This document shows positions 9,283 to 18,268 of a DNA stretch of 64,000 nt, in pieces (the first letter of the stretch is position 1; each line of letters begins with the position of its first letter). Under the pieces are notes generated by a model. It saw only the letters and a program-made list of their open reading frames with translations. It searched no databases and was not told where the DNA came from. Source of the stretch: Maribacter cobaltidurans (GTDB lineage: Bacteria; Bacteroidota; Bacteroidia; Flavobacteriales; Flavobacteriaceae); assembly GCF_002269385.1 (NCBI RefSeq), contig NZ_CP022957.1:1173001-1237000 (forward strand), read 5' to 3'. The translations under genes and the position numbers were made by a program.

Positions 9283-11607
9283 TTGAAAAAATCTATCATA
9301 AAATATCTTTTTTTATTTGGACTGGGAATTTTCCTAATACAATCATGTAGTATAGGGAAGTTCATCCCGGAAGGTGAACGACTTTATACGGGTGCCCAAT
9401 TAGAATTGGACACCATTGGTGAGGTCAAGGGGTTAAAGGATGTTAAATCCGAATTGGTCAATCTTATCGAGCCCAATCCCAATACAACGTTTTTGGGCAT
9501 GAAACCGGCACTGTATTTTTATTACAAGGCACAACGGGAAAAACCAGGTTTTATTTATAGATTTTTGAACAAATCCTTTGGTGAGGAACCGGTCTATTTT
9601 TCCGAGGTCAAACCGGAAAAAGTAGAGGAACTGCTATTGAACCGTTTGGACAACAATGGCTTCTTCTATAGCCGAACAAGTTCGGAACCTGTCTTGAAAG
9701 AAAAATACGCCTCGGTAAATTATGCGGCTACAGTACAGCAGCCCTATACTTTGGAAAACTACCAACTAGACAACGACTCCCTTCCAATTTACAAGGAATT
9801 GTCAGACCTCATCAAGGATACGCCCTTATCCAAGAACGATCGTTTTGACCTTGACCTCTTAAAGGCCGAAAGGGAACGTTTGGATTTCAATCTAAAACAA
9901 CGCGGCTATTACAACAGCCAGGCAAACCTGCTCATATTCGAGGCGGACACCAATCAATATAAAAATAGGAAGTTCGACTTGTTTCTTAGGTTAAAAAAAG
10001 AAGTGCCCAAAAAATCGGCAATACCTTATACCATAGATTCCATAACCGTGTATCCAAATTATTCTCTAGAAGGGGATACTATACCAAAATCACGACAAAA
10101 TCCGGTGACGGTCAATGGAACCGATTTTATACAGAACGAATATTTCTTTAAGCCTGAATTACTGGAAACCTATCTCCTTTTTAGGGAAGGAGACCTTTAT
10201 AATGCAAATACCTCTAAAATTACCAGCGATCGACTAGCTTCCTTGGGCAGTTACAAATATGTGAATATCCAATATACAGAGTTGGATACCACCATGACCG
10301 ATGGCGATTACGGTTCCCTAGCGGCCGATATCTACTTGGCACCGTTGACCAAACGTTCCCTTCGGGCAGAGGTACAGGCCGTTACAAAATCCAACGGATT
10401 TACTGGACCCGGTGTGCAACTGACCTATAGCAATAGAAATTTGTTCAAAGGAGGGGAAACCTTAAGCCTATCCACGCATTTCTCCTATGAATCACAGCTC
10501 TCGTCCGGGAATAATTCCAATTTAAGCAGCATTGCTTATGGTATAAAGGGCGATTTGATTTTTCCAAGGTCCATCCCTTTTTCACCCAGAAATTTTAGGT
10601 ATTCCGTTCCAAAAACCAAGATTTCCACGGGAATTGATTTCTTAAGACGTAGTCAACTTTTCACCTTGAGTTCCATTAATGGTTCCTTTGGATATACCTG
10701 GAAAGAGAATAAGTACGTATACCATCAACTGGACCCCATCAGCATAAACTACTCCCGTTTATCCAATGTAACCGAAGAATTTCAAACCATTTTAGGTGAC
10801 AATCCGTTTCTAAGAAGAAGTTTTGAACAGCGCTTTATAGCCGGACTTTTGTATGGATTTACGTATGATGAAGTATCAGATCTAGGCAAGGATTATCCTA
10901 TTTTCTTCTCAACGAACATGGATATTGCGGGTAATCTTTTTAGTTTGCTCGATGGTGGTTCCGGGACCATAATCGGTTCGGAATATGCGCAATATGCCAA
11001 GGTGGATGCAGACTTTAGGTTTTATCTGCGTTGGGGCAAGGAGCAAACCTTGGTAACCAGGGTATATGCCGGTTGGGGCGTGCCTTATGGAAACAGTGAG
11101 ACCATGCCCTTTATAAAGCAGTTTTTCTCCGGCGGACCTTATAGTGTCAGGGCTTTTGACATACGCTCCTTGGGTCCAGGTAATTTCAATGCCCAAGAAG
11201 ATGAGTCCACTACCGACTATTTTGACCGTTCCGGTAATCTAAAACTGGAAGCCAATTTGGAATATCGATTCCCTATTTATTCCTATTTAAAAGGCGCCTT
11301 TTTTGTGGATGCGGGTAACGTTTGGCTTACCGGGAATTACGATGAATTAGAGGCCGACCAACAAAACAGTAATTTCTCCAATACCTTGTTCACTGATGGT
11401 AAGTTTGAATCGGACTGGATTCGTGAAGTGGCTGCCGGATTTGGATTCGGTGCGCGGGTCGATATTCAAAACTTTGTGATTCGGTTGGACTTGGCCTCGC
11501 CGTTCCGTGTTCCCTATCGCCCGGAAAATGATCGATGGAACATTCCGTTTTTTGGGGACAAAGGAAATAAGATGACCTTAAACTTCGCCATTGGATATCC
11601 GTTTTAA
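9283..11607 (+). CDS. tamL: TamL, BamA/TamA family outer membrane lipoprotein
   Basis: The 774-residue protein begins with a lipoprotein signal peptide (MKKSIIKYLFLFGLGIFLIQ) and a lipobox cysteine at residue 22. POTRA-like repeats occupy about residues 30-370, and an Omp85-type barrel follows and ends in the aromatic IGYPF terminus. A lipidated TamA variant paired with TamB is the known Bacteroidota arrangement, called TamL. The only start placing the signal peptide correctly is TTG at 9283; no in-frame ATG precedes it. The convergent rfbD gene begins 27 bases after the stop. Confidence 0.88.
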   Translation: MKKSIIKYLFLFGLGIFLIQSCSIGKFIPEGERLYTGAQLELDTIGEVKGLKDVKSELVNLIEPNPNTTFLGMKPALYFYYKAQREKPGFIYRFLNKSFGEEPVYFSEVKPEKVEELLLNRLDNNGFFYSRTSSEPVLKEKYASVNYAATVQQPYTLENYQLDNDSLPIYKELSDLIKDTPLSKNDRFDLDLLKAERERLDFNLKQRGYYNSQANLLIFEADTNQYKNRKFDLFLRLKKEVPKKSAIPYTIDSITVYPNYSLEGDTIPKSRQNPVTVNGTDFIQNEYFFKPELLETYLLFREGDLYNANTSKITSDRLASLGSYKYVNIQYTELDTTMTDGDYGSLAADIYLAPLTKRSLRAEVQAVTKSNGFTGPGVQLTYSNRNLFKGGETLSLSTHFSYESQLSSGNNSNLSSIAYGIKGDLIFPRSIPFSPRNFRYSVPKTKISTGIDFLRRSQLFTLSSINGSFGYTWKENKYVYHQLDPISINYSRLSNVTEEFQTILGDNPFLRRSFEQRFIAGLLYGFTYDEVSDLGKDYPIFFSTNMDIAGNLFSLLDGGSGTIIGSEYAQYAKVDADFRFYLRWGKEQTLVTRVYAGWGVPYGNSETMPFIKQFFSGGPYSVRAFDIRSLGPGNFNAQEDESTTDYFDRSGNLKLEANLEYRFPIYSYLKGAFFVDAGNVWLTGNYDELEADQQNSNFSNTLFTDGKFESDWIREVAAGFGFGARVDIQNFVIRLDLASPFRVPYRPENDRWNIPFFGDKGNKMTLNFAIGYPF

Positions 11608-11634
11608 AAAGAACAAAAACCTACATCCTAAAAT

Positions 11635-12513
11635 TTACTTGCTTTCCTTTTTAAAAATTTGGGAAACCTCAACCAAGCTTTTTCTCCAATGGGGTATCGT
11701 CAGGTCTAACACTTTTTTGATTTTATGTTTATCCATTACACTATATGCCGGACGCTCAGCAGGAAGTGGATAATCCTTTGATCGGATAGGCTTAAGATCA
11801 ACGGCAATATCATTTATTTCAAAAATAGCCGAGGCAAAATCATACCAACTCGCAACTCCCTCGTTGCTGTAATGATAAATGCCATAGTTATCTACCTCAT
11901 TGGTTATCATCATGATAAGAACCTCTACCAAATCATGGGCAGAAGTAGGAGTCCCCACCTGATCAAAAACTACGGATAACTCCTTTCTTTCCTTGCCATA
12001 TTTCAACATAGACTTGAAAAAATTATGACCATGGGCAGAATACAACCAAGAAGTACGGATTATAAAGTAGCGGTCCATATTCCTAACAATCTGTTGTTCG
12101 CCCTTAAATTTGGAATGTCCGTATACACTTACCGGGTTGGCTCTATCGGTCTCTAAATAAGGTACATTCTTTCGCCCATCAAAAACAAAATCCGTGGAAA
12201 CATGGAGCAGTATGGTATTTGATTGATGACACACTTGGGCCAAATTTTTTACCCCCTCTTCATTGATTTTAAGTGCGGTTTCAGAGTCCTCTTCAGCTTT
12301 ATCGACCTGCGTATATGCAGCACAATTGATGCAATAATCAAATCCCTTTTGACCAAAAAACTCCTTGACGGATTCCAAACTTGTTATATCCAAATCATCT
12401 GAATCCGTAAATTCAAATTGTAAGGAACCCTCAACTCTATGACGCATACTTTTGATAGTAGTTCCCAATTGACCGGAAGCACCCGTTACCAAAACTTTTT
12501 TGATTTTTTGCAT
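11635..12513 (-). CDS. rfbD: dTDP-4-dehydrorhamnose reductase
   Basis: The 292-residue NAD(P)H-dependent SDR protein catalyses the last step of dTDP-L-rhamnose synthesis. Visible hallmarks are the nucleotide-binding GASGQLG motif (residues 11-17), the STD catalytic segment at 106-108 and YGHSK with Tyr131 and Lys135. rfbC lies nine bases upstream on the same strand. The first two pathway genes, rfbA and rfbB, are not in the window. The product likely feeds surface polysaccharide. Confidence 0.93.
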   Translation of the reverse strand: MQKIKKVLVTGASGQLGTTIKSMRHRVEGSLQFEFTDSDDLDITSLESVKEFFGQKGFDYCINCAAYTQVDKAEEDSETALKINEEGVKNLAQVCHQSNTILLHVSTDFVFDGRKNVPYLETDRANPVSVYGHSKFKGEQQIVRNMDRYFIIRTSWLYSAHGHNFFKSMLKYGKERKELSVVFDQVGTPTSAHDLVEVLIMMITNEVDNYGIYHYSNEGVASWYDFASAIFEINDIAVDLKPIRSKDYPLPAERPAYSVMDKHKIKKVLDLTIPHWRKSLVEVSQIFKKESK

Positions 12514-12522
12514 GAATAAGGT

Positions 12523-13071
12523 TTAATGAATTATCAGGTCCTTGAATTTGGGCAAAACAAGATCTTTTTCGGAAATGATGAGTTCGTCCTCTGGCAGTAT
12601 CCAATCAATTTTTAAACTCAAGTCATTATATATAATCCCTGATTCCGCTTTGGAATCATAGTAATTGTCACACTTATAGAAAAAAATAGCTGTATCACTT
12701 AGTGTAATGAAACCGTGGGCGCATCCTCTTGGGATAAACACTTGTTTGTTATTATTATCAGACAAAATAGTAGTAAATACCTCCCCATATGAAGGCGAAT
12801 CTTTTCGGATATCCACTGTCACGTCCATCACTTTACCCTGAAGTACCCGAACCAATTTGGCTTGAGCACTGTCACCTTTTTGGTAATGCAAACCTCGCAA
12901 AACCCCTTTGGAAGAAAGAGATTGATTATCCTGTATAAAATTTATAGCTAACCCGGTGAGTTCTTCAAATTTTCGTTGGTTAAAGCTTTCAAAAAAATAC
13001 CCTCTTTGGTCCGTGAAAACGTTGGGTTCCAACTCATAACAATCTTTAATGTTTGTTTTAGAAATCTTCAT
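12523..13071 (-). CDS. rfbC: dTDP-4-dehydrorhamnose 3,5-epimerase
   Basis: The 182-residue cupin-type epimerase converts dTDP-4-keto-6-deoxyglucose to the rhamnose configuration. It carries the RGLHYQ motif with the catalytic His62, the PRGCAHGF segment (114-121) and the conserved Tyr132 region. I start it at the ATG giving MKISKTNIKDC; a TTG six codons earlier (13089) is possible but adds nothing family-like. It is directly followed by rfbD. The 217 bases upstream hold no gene. Confidence 0.92.
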   Translation of the reverse strand: MKISKTNIKDCYELEPNVFTDQRGYFFESFNQRKFEELTGLAINFIQDNQSLSSKGVLRGLHYQKGDSAQAKLVRVLQGKVMDVTVDIRKDSPSYGEVFTTILSDNNNKQVFIPRGCAHGFITLSDTAIFFYKCDNYYDSKAESGIIYNDLSLKIDWILPEDELIISEKDLVLPKFKDLIIH

Positions 13072-13288
13072 CGTTTTTTGATGGTTCAAATTGCAGGGTT
13101 ATTAAAATATTTTTCTACCATAAATTTTAATTCATAATATCAAATGATTTACCATCATCTGCATCTTACATAGAACCAAGATACTTATTTTAGTTTTTCC
13201 ATTCCCAAAATACCTGACTCTGTCTATGCTACAAATTCGAATCAATCATTTTCAAAATTGCAACTTTAAAATAACAGAGAATCCCTCA

Positions 13289-15061
13289 TTAGTTGACAAT
13301 ACCCATTTTTCTGAGTAGAAAAGAGGCGTTCATATTCTGACAAATTCCTTTCTTAAAAGTATAATCAAAATGGAGTTCATCATTTATTATTTCCGCATCA
13401 AAATAATAGTTCTTTACCTGCGGTAACACTTTGGAGGCTTCACAGAGACTTAAGTCATGGGTGGCTATGATACCTGTAGATTTTGAGCTTACCAAACGTT
13501 CCACAAATTGCCTAGATCCTTTTGCTTTATCAGTACTGTTGGTCCCTTTCAATATTTCATCCAATACGATAAAATAACTATCCCTTTGTATTTCATCCAC
13601 AATAAACTTTAATCGCTGTAGTTCTGAAAAGAAATAGGATTCATCATCGGTTAAGGAATCCGTAGTGCGCATACTGGTTATTAACTTTATGGGAGTGTAC
13701 TCCATGGACTTGGCACAAACGGGTAAACCCATATTGGCCATAACAATCTGTAGGGAGACTGTTCTTAGAAACGTACTTTTCCCCGCCATATTCGCCCCAG
13801 TGATAATAAAGAAGTCTTCTCTATTTATTTCATAATCGTTGAGGATACTTTTTTCGGGATTTAATAAAGGATGACCTGCTTCTTCTGCCCGGATAACCAC
13901 TTTATTTTTCGTTAGCGTCGGAAAGGCATATTCCGGATGGTTAAACACAAAGTTTCCCAAACTATTTTGAGCATCAAAAAAAGCGATCACATCAAACCAG
14001 TTCTTAACGGATTTACCATGAACAGCCATCCACTTTTCAACCTTGTAACAGGTGTATAGTCCCCGAAGAAACAGACCGTTTCCAAATATGAGAAATAATA
14101 TATTATTGTTTTGGTCCAAGTCCCCCAATAGTTTAGAGAATTCCTTTAGGACCAAAGAAGTTTTTTTTCCCTCACTAAGTATTTCCGATTTTTTATCCTT
14201 GAATACCTTTGAGGTAAATTCTTGCGATTCTATTAAACCGAGCAATTGATTGTATTGTTCAAAGATAGATTGCAATTTACCTGTTCCCGCTACCAAGGCT
14301 GTTGCTTTCTTGGTAAAAAAACCAGTAATGACAAGTCCGAACAACAACCAATATAGCAATACGGAAGCACTAATAAAATCCGCATAAAACAGCCCAAAAA
14401 ATAATAGACTCAAACCTGAGAACACCCAGGGAATTTTACCCATAATCTTGGGAACAAAAGGTTTGTAATTGTTTATCCAATTAATTACAGCGGATGTTGT
14501 GGTTTCCGTATGTGCCAAGGATGCCGTTGCCGAGAAATCCTGTCGCCAATGCGGCATATTCCCCAATTCCTTTAGCCCTTCTCGTTTATCGTTTATGTTA
14601 ACAATGGAATTTTCCTTTACCATGTTAGCCAGTAACGAACTTCCCTCCCTTAAGCTCGTTCTATTGAGATACTGGAAAAAGGACCCAACACCAAATAGGT
14701 CTATATCTTGACTATAAAAATGATTACCGTCCTTAAATTCATCCCCTGTTGGTAGGTCTTTAAACTTTCGATGAAGCACTTGAATCTCTACCTCATTTAG
14801 AGCTATCAATTTCTTTAACTTATCGCGTTTATATTGTAAATCTGTGTGTCTTGAGACTAGATAGAGAAAGATGGCAATGACCACAACCACCAGACCAACT
14901 ACTATTCTTGTATTTTCAAAAAAAAGGTACACACCCAAGGCGGCGAGTAAAAAAACAACCAACCGGATCATACTGGAGGTTAGCAATTGTGCTTTTAACT
15001 TTTTTAATCCTTCTTTATAGGTGTTTATTTCTTTTTGGTAAAAAGATAAAAGTTCATTCAT
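13289..15061 (-). CDS. Membrane-anchored MutS-like ATPase
   Basis: The 590-residue protein carries the C-terminal MutS ATPase core. A P-loop GANMAGKST lies near residue 421, and a Walker B LDEILKGTNSTDKAKGS and the dimer-interface region follow. It lacks the mismatch-recognition and connector domains of MutS. Instead it has four predicted membrane helices, two near residues 30-75 and two near 200-245. It belongs with the uncharacterised MutS-related proteins of Bacteroidota. Mismatch repair should not be assumed, since the ATPase would sit at the membrane. A TAACTTTG -7 box lies about 26 bases before the ATG. Confidence 0.85.
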   Translation of the reverse strand: MNELLSFYQKEINTYKEGLKKLKAQLLTSSMIRLVVFLLAALGVYLFFENTRIVVGLVVVVIAIFLYLVSRHTDLQYKRDKLKKLIALNEVEIQVLHRKFKDLPTGDEFKDGNHFYSQDIDLFGVGSFFQYLNRTSLREGSSLLANMVKENSIVNINDKREGLKELGNMPHWRQDFSATASLAHTETTTSAVINWINNYKPFVPKIMGKIPWVFSGLSLLFFGLFYADFISASVLLYWLLFGLVITGFFTKKATALVAGTGKLQSIFEQYNQLLGLIESQEFTSKVFKDKKSEILSEGKKTSLVLKEFSKLLGDLDQNNNILFLIFGNGLFLRGLYTCYKVEKWMAVHGKSVKNWFDVIAFFDAQNSLGNFVFNHPEYAFPTLTKNKVVIRAEEAGHPLLNPEKSILNDYEINREDFFIITGANMAGKSTFLRTVSLQIVMANMGLPVCAKSMEYTPIKLITSMRTTDSLTDDESYFFSELQRLKFIVDEIQRDSYFIVLDEILKGTNSTDKAKGSRQFVERLVSSKSTGIIATHDLSLCEASKVLPQVKNYYFDAEIINDELHFDYTFKKGICQNMNASFLLRKMGIVN

Positions 15062-15086
15062 GCTTTCGCTAACTCCAGATTTTAAA

Positions 15087-15094
15087 CAAAGTTA
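15087..15094 (-). promoter_or_regulatory. -7 promoter element for the MutS-like gene
   Basis: On the minus strand the bases read TAACTTTG, a perfect TAnnTTTG element 25 bases before the ATG at 15061. No clear -33 TTG accompanies it. Confidence 0.4.
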
Positions 15095-15285
15095 GGGTTT
15101 CAATCCTTATTCATTGATACTAGCATGGAAATTTGGCCTAGATGATAAATATAGATTTGAGAGATATGGTTAAAGTATTCAAATTCAGTGGGTATTGATA
15201 GCAAAAGACATTTCGCAAATTAGACACCTTCATTGTAAAACAAAATATTAGCTGTTTAAGTATTCTTAGAAATTAAACTGAAAAC

Positions 15286-15783
15286 TTAATCCACCCGCAT
15301 TTGATTATCGAAGACATTACCCTCAAAAGTGGTATAGTTTATTTTCAATAAATTGACCAATCTCAGCTCTTTTTTCAAATCCTCAATGATTCCCATTTTT
15401 ACAGCAACATCTGCTTTAATGGATACTGTGGCAACTTTTCTAAGATGTTCTGGCATTTGATACAAAGCCTGCAAGGCATAATCACCTACTTCCTCAATAG
15501 CCACAAAACGATTATTCATTTGAATTCTAGTTCCACTCCCCATCATGGATTGATGTGTGTTTGTAGAATTTCCCACAAAAATTTCGATAATACGGTCTCT
15601 CTTGTCCAGTTTTTCTGTTTCCGTCGCCTTTGGAAGTGTATTTTCCACCATTAAATTTTGTTCCTTAATGGTCGTTACCGTCATAAAAAAGAAAAGCAAG
15701 ATGAATACTATATCAGGTAATGATGCAGTCGATATAGCTGGCAAATTTCTATTGACCGACCTGAAGCTGTTGAATTTTATCAT
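15286..15783 (-). CDS. ExbD/TolR family biopolymer transport protein
   Basis: The 165-residue protein has the single N-terminal membrane helix of ExbD/TolR (about residues 23-42, SLPDIVFILLFFFMTVTT) with the conserved membrane Asp at residue 24. A periplasmic domain follows. ExbD works with an ExbB/TolQ channel to harvest proton-motive force for TonB or Tol systems. A second ExbD lies three bases upstream, but no ExbB is nearby, so the motor partner must be encoded elsewhere. Confidence 0.88.
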   Translation of the reverse strand: MIKFNSFRSVNRNLPAISTASLPDIVFILLFFFMTVTTIKEQNLMVENTLPKATETEKLDKRDRIIEIFVGNSTNTHQSMMGSGTRIQMNNRFVAIEEVGDYALQALYQMPEHLRKVATVSIKADVAVKMGIIEDLKKELRLVNLLKINYTTFEGNVFDNQMRVD

Positions 15784-15786
15784 AAT

Positions 15787-16386
15787 CTAATTTTTTACAG
15801 TTTCCGGTTCCAATATTTTTTGGGGATACATTTCCCTAATTACCTCAATATGTTCCTTTAAAAGCTGTTTTCTTTCTTCGTTTGTTTCCTCTTTGTAATA
15901 TTCCAATTCCATTTCCTCCAATGGAACCCCGAACAACCGTAGACTTTCCCTATCCCTTAAATGGTTATAGGCGCCAAGTATTTCATTTTGAACCGACACG
16001 TAGACCGGATAGCTAGTATTTCTCTCCGTTTTTATGGAAATTATGGCCTTACCCGGATGTTCGGAAAGTTCATCCGTACCATTGCCTAGACAATATTCAC
16101 AATTCGACCCTCCATTATCAATGAATTCAGTCACGCCCTTCCTAAGAACTTCAAGCTGTATGACTTCTCTATTTGCCATGATTTCATCAGCATTATTTAT
16201 ACTGATTTCAAAAAGATTTCTTTCCTTGATATCTGCAACGGCCTCTTGGTTTTTCTGAGGCAGCATACGATTAAGACCAGAATCGGTTTCTATAGAAGCT
16301 GTTACCAAAAAAAATATCAACAATAAAAAAGCAATATCTGCCATGGAACCGGCATTTACCTCTTGGGTTGTTCTGTGCTTTGCCAT
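15787..16386 (-). CDS. ExbD/TolR family biopolymer transport protein
   Basis: The 199-residue paralogue of the next gene has the family start AGSMADIAFLLLIFFLVTAS, with the membrane Asp and a single helix at about residues 15-35. A longer periplasmic domain follows that contains a CEYC pair near residue 94. It heads a two-gene unit with the second ExbD (three-base gap). Paired ExbD genes are common in Bacteroidota, usually behind an ExbB gene that is absent here. Confidence 0.88.
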   Translation of the reverse strand: MAKHRTTQEVNAGSMADIAFLLLIFFLVTASIETDSGLNRMLPQKNQEAVADIKERNLFEISINNADEIMANREVIQLEVLRKGVTEFIDNGGSNCEYCLGNGTDELSEHPGKAIISIKTERNTSYPVYVSVQNEILGAYNHLRDRESLRLFGVPLEEMELEYYKEETNEERKQLLKEHIEVIREMYPQKILEPETVKN

Positions 16387-16524
16387 AAATAGTGAGTTTG
16401 TATTTTAACTACACTATCAATTACCGTAAATAATCTTTGGAATCAAACTTTGAATGAGTGAAAGGTACCTCTGGGTGAGTGAATGCGCTATAATTCTTAA
16501 AATTGAAGGTCGGGAAATCAACTT

Positions 16525-16881
16525 TTAAATAGCATCATACTCCGACCTTAATTTCTTGGTGAACTTAGAAACTATTAAATCATAAGAATGGTCTATCAAT
16601 TCCAAGACGAGTTTTGGCGGCAAACTTTCTATAAAAATGGTGTTCCAGTGTGCCTTGCTCATATGATAACCGGGAATAATCAATCCGTCATATTCCTCGC
16701 GTAAGGCAACTGAACGTTCTTCATCACATTTTAAGTTAACCTGAGAAGGTGTTCTTTCAAGACCTGACAAAGCAAACATTTTCCCCATCACCTTGAAGAC
16801 CAAGGTTTTTTCATCAAACGGAAATTCCTCGGTCACTCCTTTTTTAGACAGGCAATAATCCCGAAAGACTTCGATGTTCAT
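16525..16881 (-). CDS. MmcQ/YjbR family protein
   Basis: The 118-residue protein matches the MmcQ/YjbR family (CyaY-like fold). It has the typical opening YCLSKKGVTEEFPFDEKTLVFK and the later GYHMSKAHWNTIFI segment. Members are often annotated as DNA-binding, but the biochemical role is not established. I start at ATG 16881; a GTG one codon earlier is possible. It follows the Dabb-domain gene by nine bases on the same strand. Confidence 0.85.
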   Translation of the reverse strand: MNIEVFRDYCLSKKGVTEEFPFDEKTLVFKVMGKMFALSGLERTPSQVNLKCDEERSVALREEYDGLIIPGYHMSKAHWNTIFIESLPPKLVLELIDHSYDLIVSKFTKKLRSEYDAI

Positions 16882-16890
16882 CACACAATT

Positions 16891-17283
16891 TTAAATACCT
16901 TGGGAGTCATAGACAATCACCTTTTCCCAAAGATGTTCAGATTCCTCTATAAAAACCTTGTGGGGAGCCTCATCTTGGTAGGCCTGTTGTGCCTCGGCGG
17001 ACTCAAAAGAAACCATAAGGGAGAACGTGAAAGACCCATCCACAACATCGCGACTTGCTTTTGGTGGTTTGCCAATGAATTTAGTCTTCGCATACCCTGA
17101 GTTGTCCAAAAATTTGGTAAGTGATTTTACAAAGGCAGTTCGGTCTGCTTCGCTATCAGGGTTTTTCAACCAAAAAAATACGGTATGGTTAAAATGTGGA
17201 TCAAATTCTTTCATTTCTTTTTTTGTTTGGCCAAAAGCCGTTAATGAGAGTGTCAAAAATAATAAAGTTGCAATTGTTTTCAT
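16891..17283 (-). CDS. Exported Dabb (stress-responsive A/B barrel) domain protein
   Basis: The 130-residue protein has a signal peptide (MKTIATLLFLTLSLTAFG, cleavage likely before QTKK). A dimeric A/B barrel domain follows, with the typical FNHTVFFWLKNP opening and a C-terminal VIVYDS end. Dabb proteins are ferredoxin-like dimers with poorly known roles. The signal peptide implies a periplasmic location, which is unusual for the plant-type members. The DUF4230 gene ends three bases upstream. Confidence 0.82.
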   Translation of the reverse strand: MKTIATLLFLTLSLTAFGQTKKEMKEFDPHFNHTVFFWLKNPDSEADRTAFVKSLTKFLDNSGYAKTKFIGKPPKASRDVVDGSFTFSLMVSFESAEAQQAYQDEAPHKVFIEESEHLWEKVIVYDSQGI

Positions 17284-17286
17284 TTT

Positions 17287-17916
17287 CTATTCCTGTTTTT
17301 CCAATAATTTCTTTTGTTCTTCATTTATTTTAAGGGCAGAATAGTCCAGTTTCCACCCAATGGTCTCTACAATTTTTTCTACAAGTAAAACCGCCTGTAA
17401 AGCTTCCTTACGAGCAGTGTCCATAAGACCGCTCTCCGGTATCTTTTCCCTAATATGCTTCTTGGCCTCTACATTTAAACTCGTTAAATCATCTGGCGTA
17501 AAAAGATTGAAAAGTCCGTTTTTTATATCATAAAATTCCAGTTCCGGTTCTACCGAAAGTATCTCCGGTTCAGGGAAATTGGATAGGATTATTTTTTTCT
17601 TGCTTTCATCGGCATGCATTAAAATCTTACTGAGGTCATATCCTATATGTGCTTTGGCCTTAATAACGATTAACGCCCGTTTTTTACTTATGAGCAAACT
17701 CATAAAGCGCTCTTTGGAATTTTCGTATTTATAGACTTCGGCAAAATCGCCCTCAACCGAAATTAATTTACATACACTCTTTATCTTTTCCATCAATACG
17801 GCAGATTGATGGGTTGTAATCTCCTTGCTTTGTTTCCTTCTAAAAAGAGAGAACAGCCAATACATGCTTATCCCTCCTAAAACAAGCCCTAAAAAAACAT
17901 CCAAAATATTATCCAT
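17287..17916 (-). CDS. DUF4230 domain-containing membrane-anchored protein
   Basis: The 209-residue protein has one N-terminal membrane helix (about residues 4-23). A DUF4230 domain follows with its usual ISVEGDFAEVYKYEN and KAKAHIGYDL segments. The function of the family is unknown. It overlaps the upstream DUF4260 gene by eight bases and is followed closely by the Dabb gene, so this is a tightly packed leftward operon. Confidence 0.82.
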   Translation of the reverse strand: MDNILDVFLGLVLGGISMYWLFSLFRRKQSKEITTHQSAVLMEKIKSVCKLISVEGDFAEVYKYENSKERFMSLLISKKRALIVIKAKAHIGYDLSKILMHADESKKKIILSNFPEPEILSVEPELEFYDIKNGLFNLFTPDDLTSLNVEAKKHIREKIPESGLMDTARKEALQAVLLVEKIVETIGWKLDYSALKINEEQKKLLEKQE

Positions 17917-18268
17917 TGGTTTTTCCTATTTCTCCTAAATGTGTGTATTTAAAACCTTTGTCATATTTGAGCCCGTAACCAAAAATCCGATCCATGGAGG
18001 AGTGGGTAAACAAAATAACACCAATCATTTCAATCACCGGAAACGACAAGTACATGCCAAAAAAATATAATAAAATAGCAATCCCTTTATGATGGAAAAT
18101 ATTATAGCCAATGGCTCCAATACGAGGATTGAACAAATAACCCAACATACCTAGGTCCGGTGTTAAAATCAATACAAAAAAAAGCCACCAAGGGTAGCCC
18201 AGAAGGCCATACATAAATAATCCCAAGGCAAACATGGCCAGTTCTTCCAATTTTAAAATATTCTTCAT
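17909..18268 (-). CDS. DUF4260 family membrane protein
   Basis: The 119-residue protein has three to four membrane helices. It carries the family's DLGMLGYLFNPRIGAIGYN segment and the C-terminal SSMDRIFGYGLKY motif. No function is known. It overlaps the cyclase gene upstream by four bases (ATGA) and the DUF4230 gene downstream by eight, which indicates translational coupling. Confidence 0.85.
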   Translation of the reverse strand: MKNILKLEELAMFALGLFMYGLLGYPWWLFFVLILTPDLGMLGYLFNPRIGAIGYNIFHHKGIAILLYFFGMYLSFPVIEMIGVILFTHSSMDRIFGYGLKYDKGFKYTHLGEIGKTNG

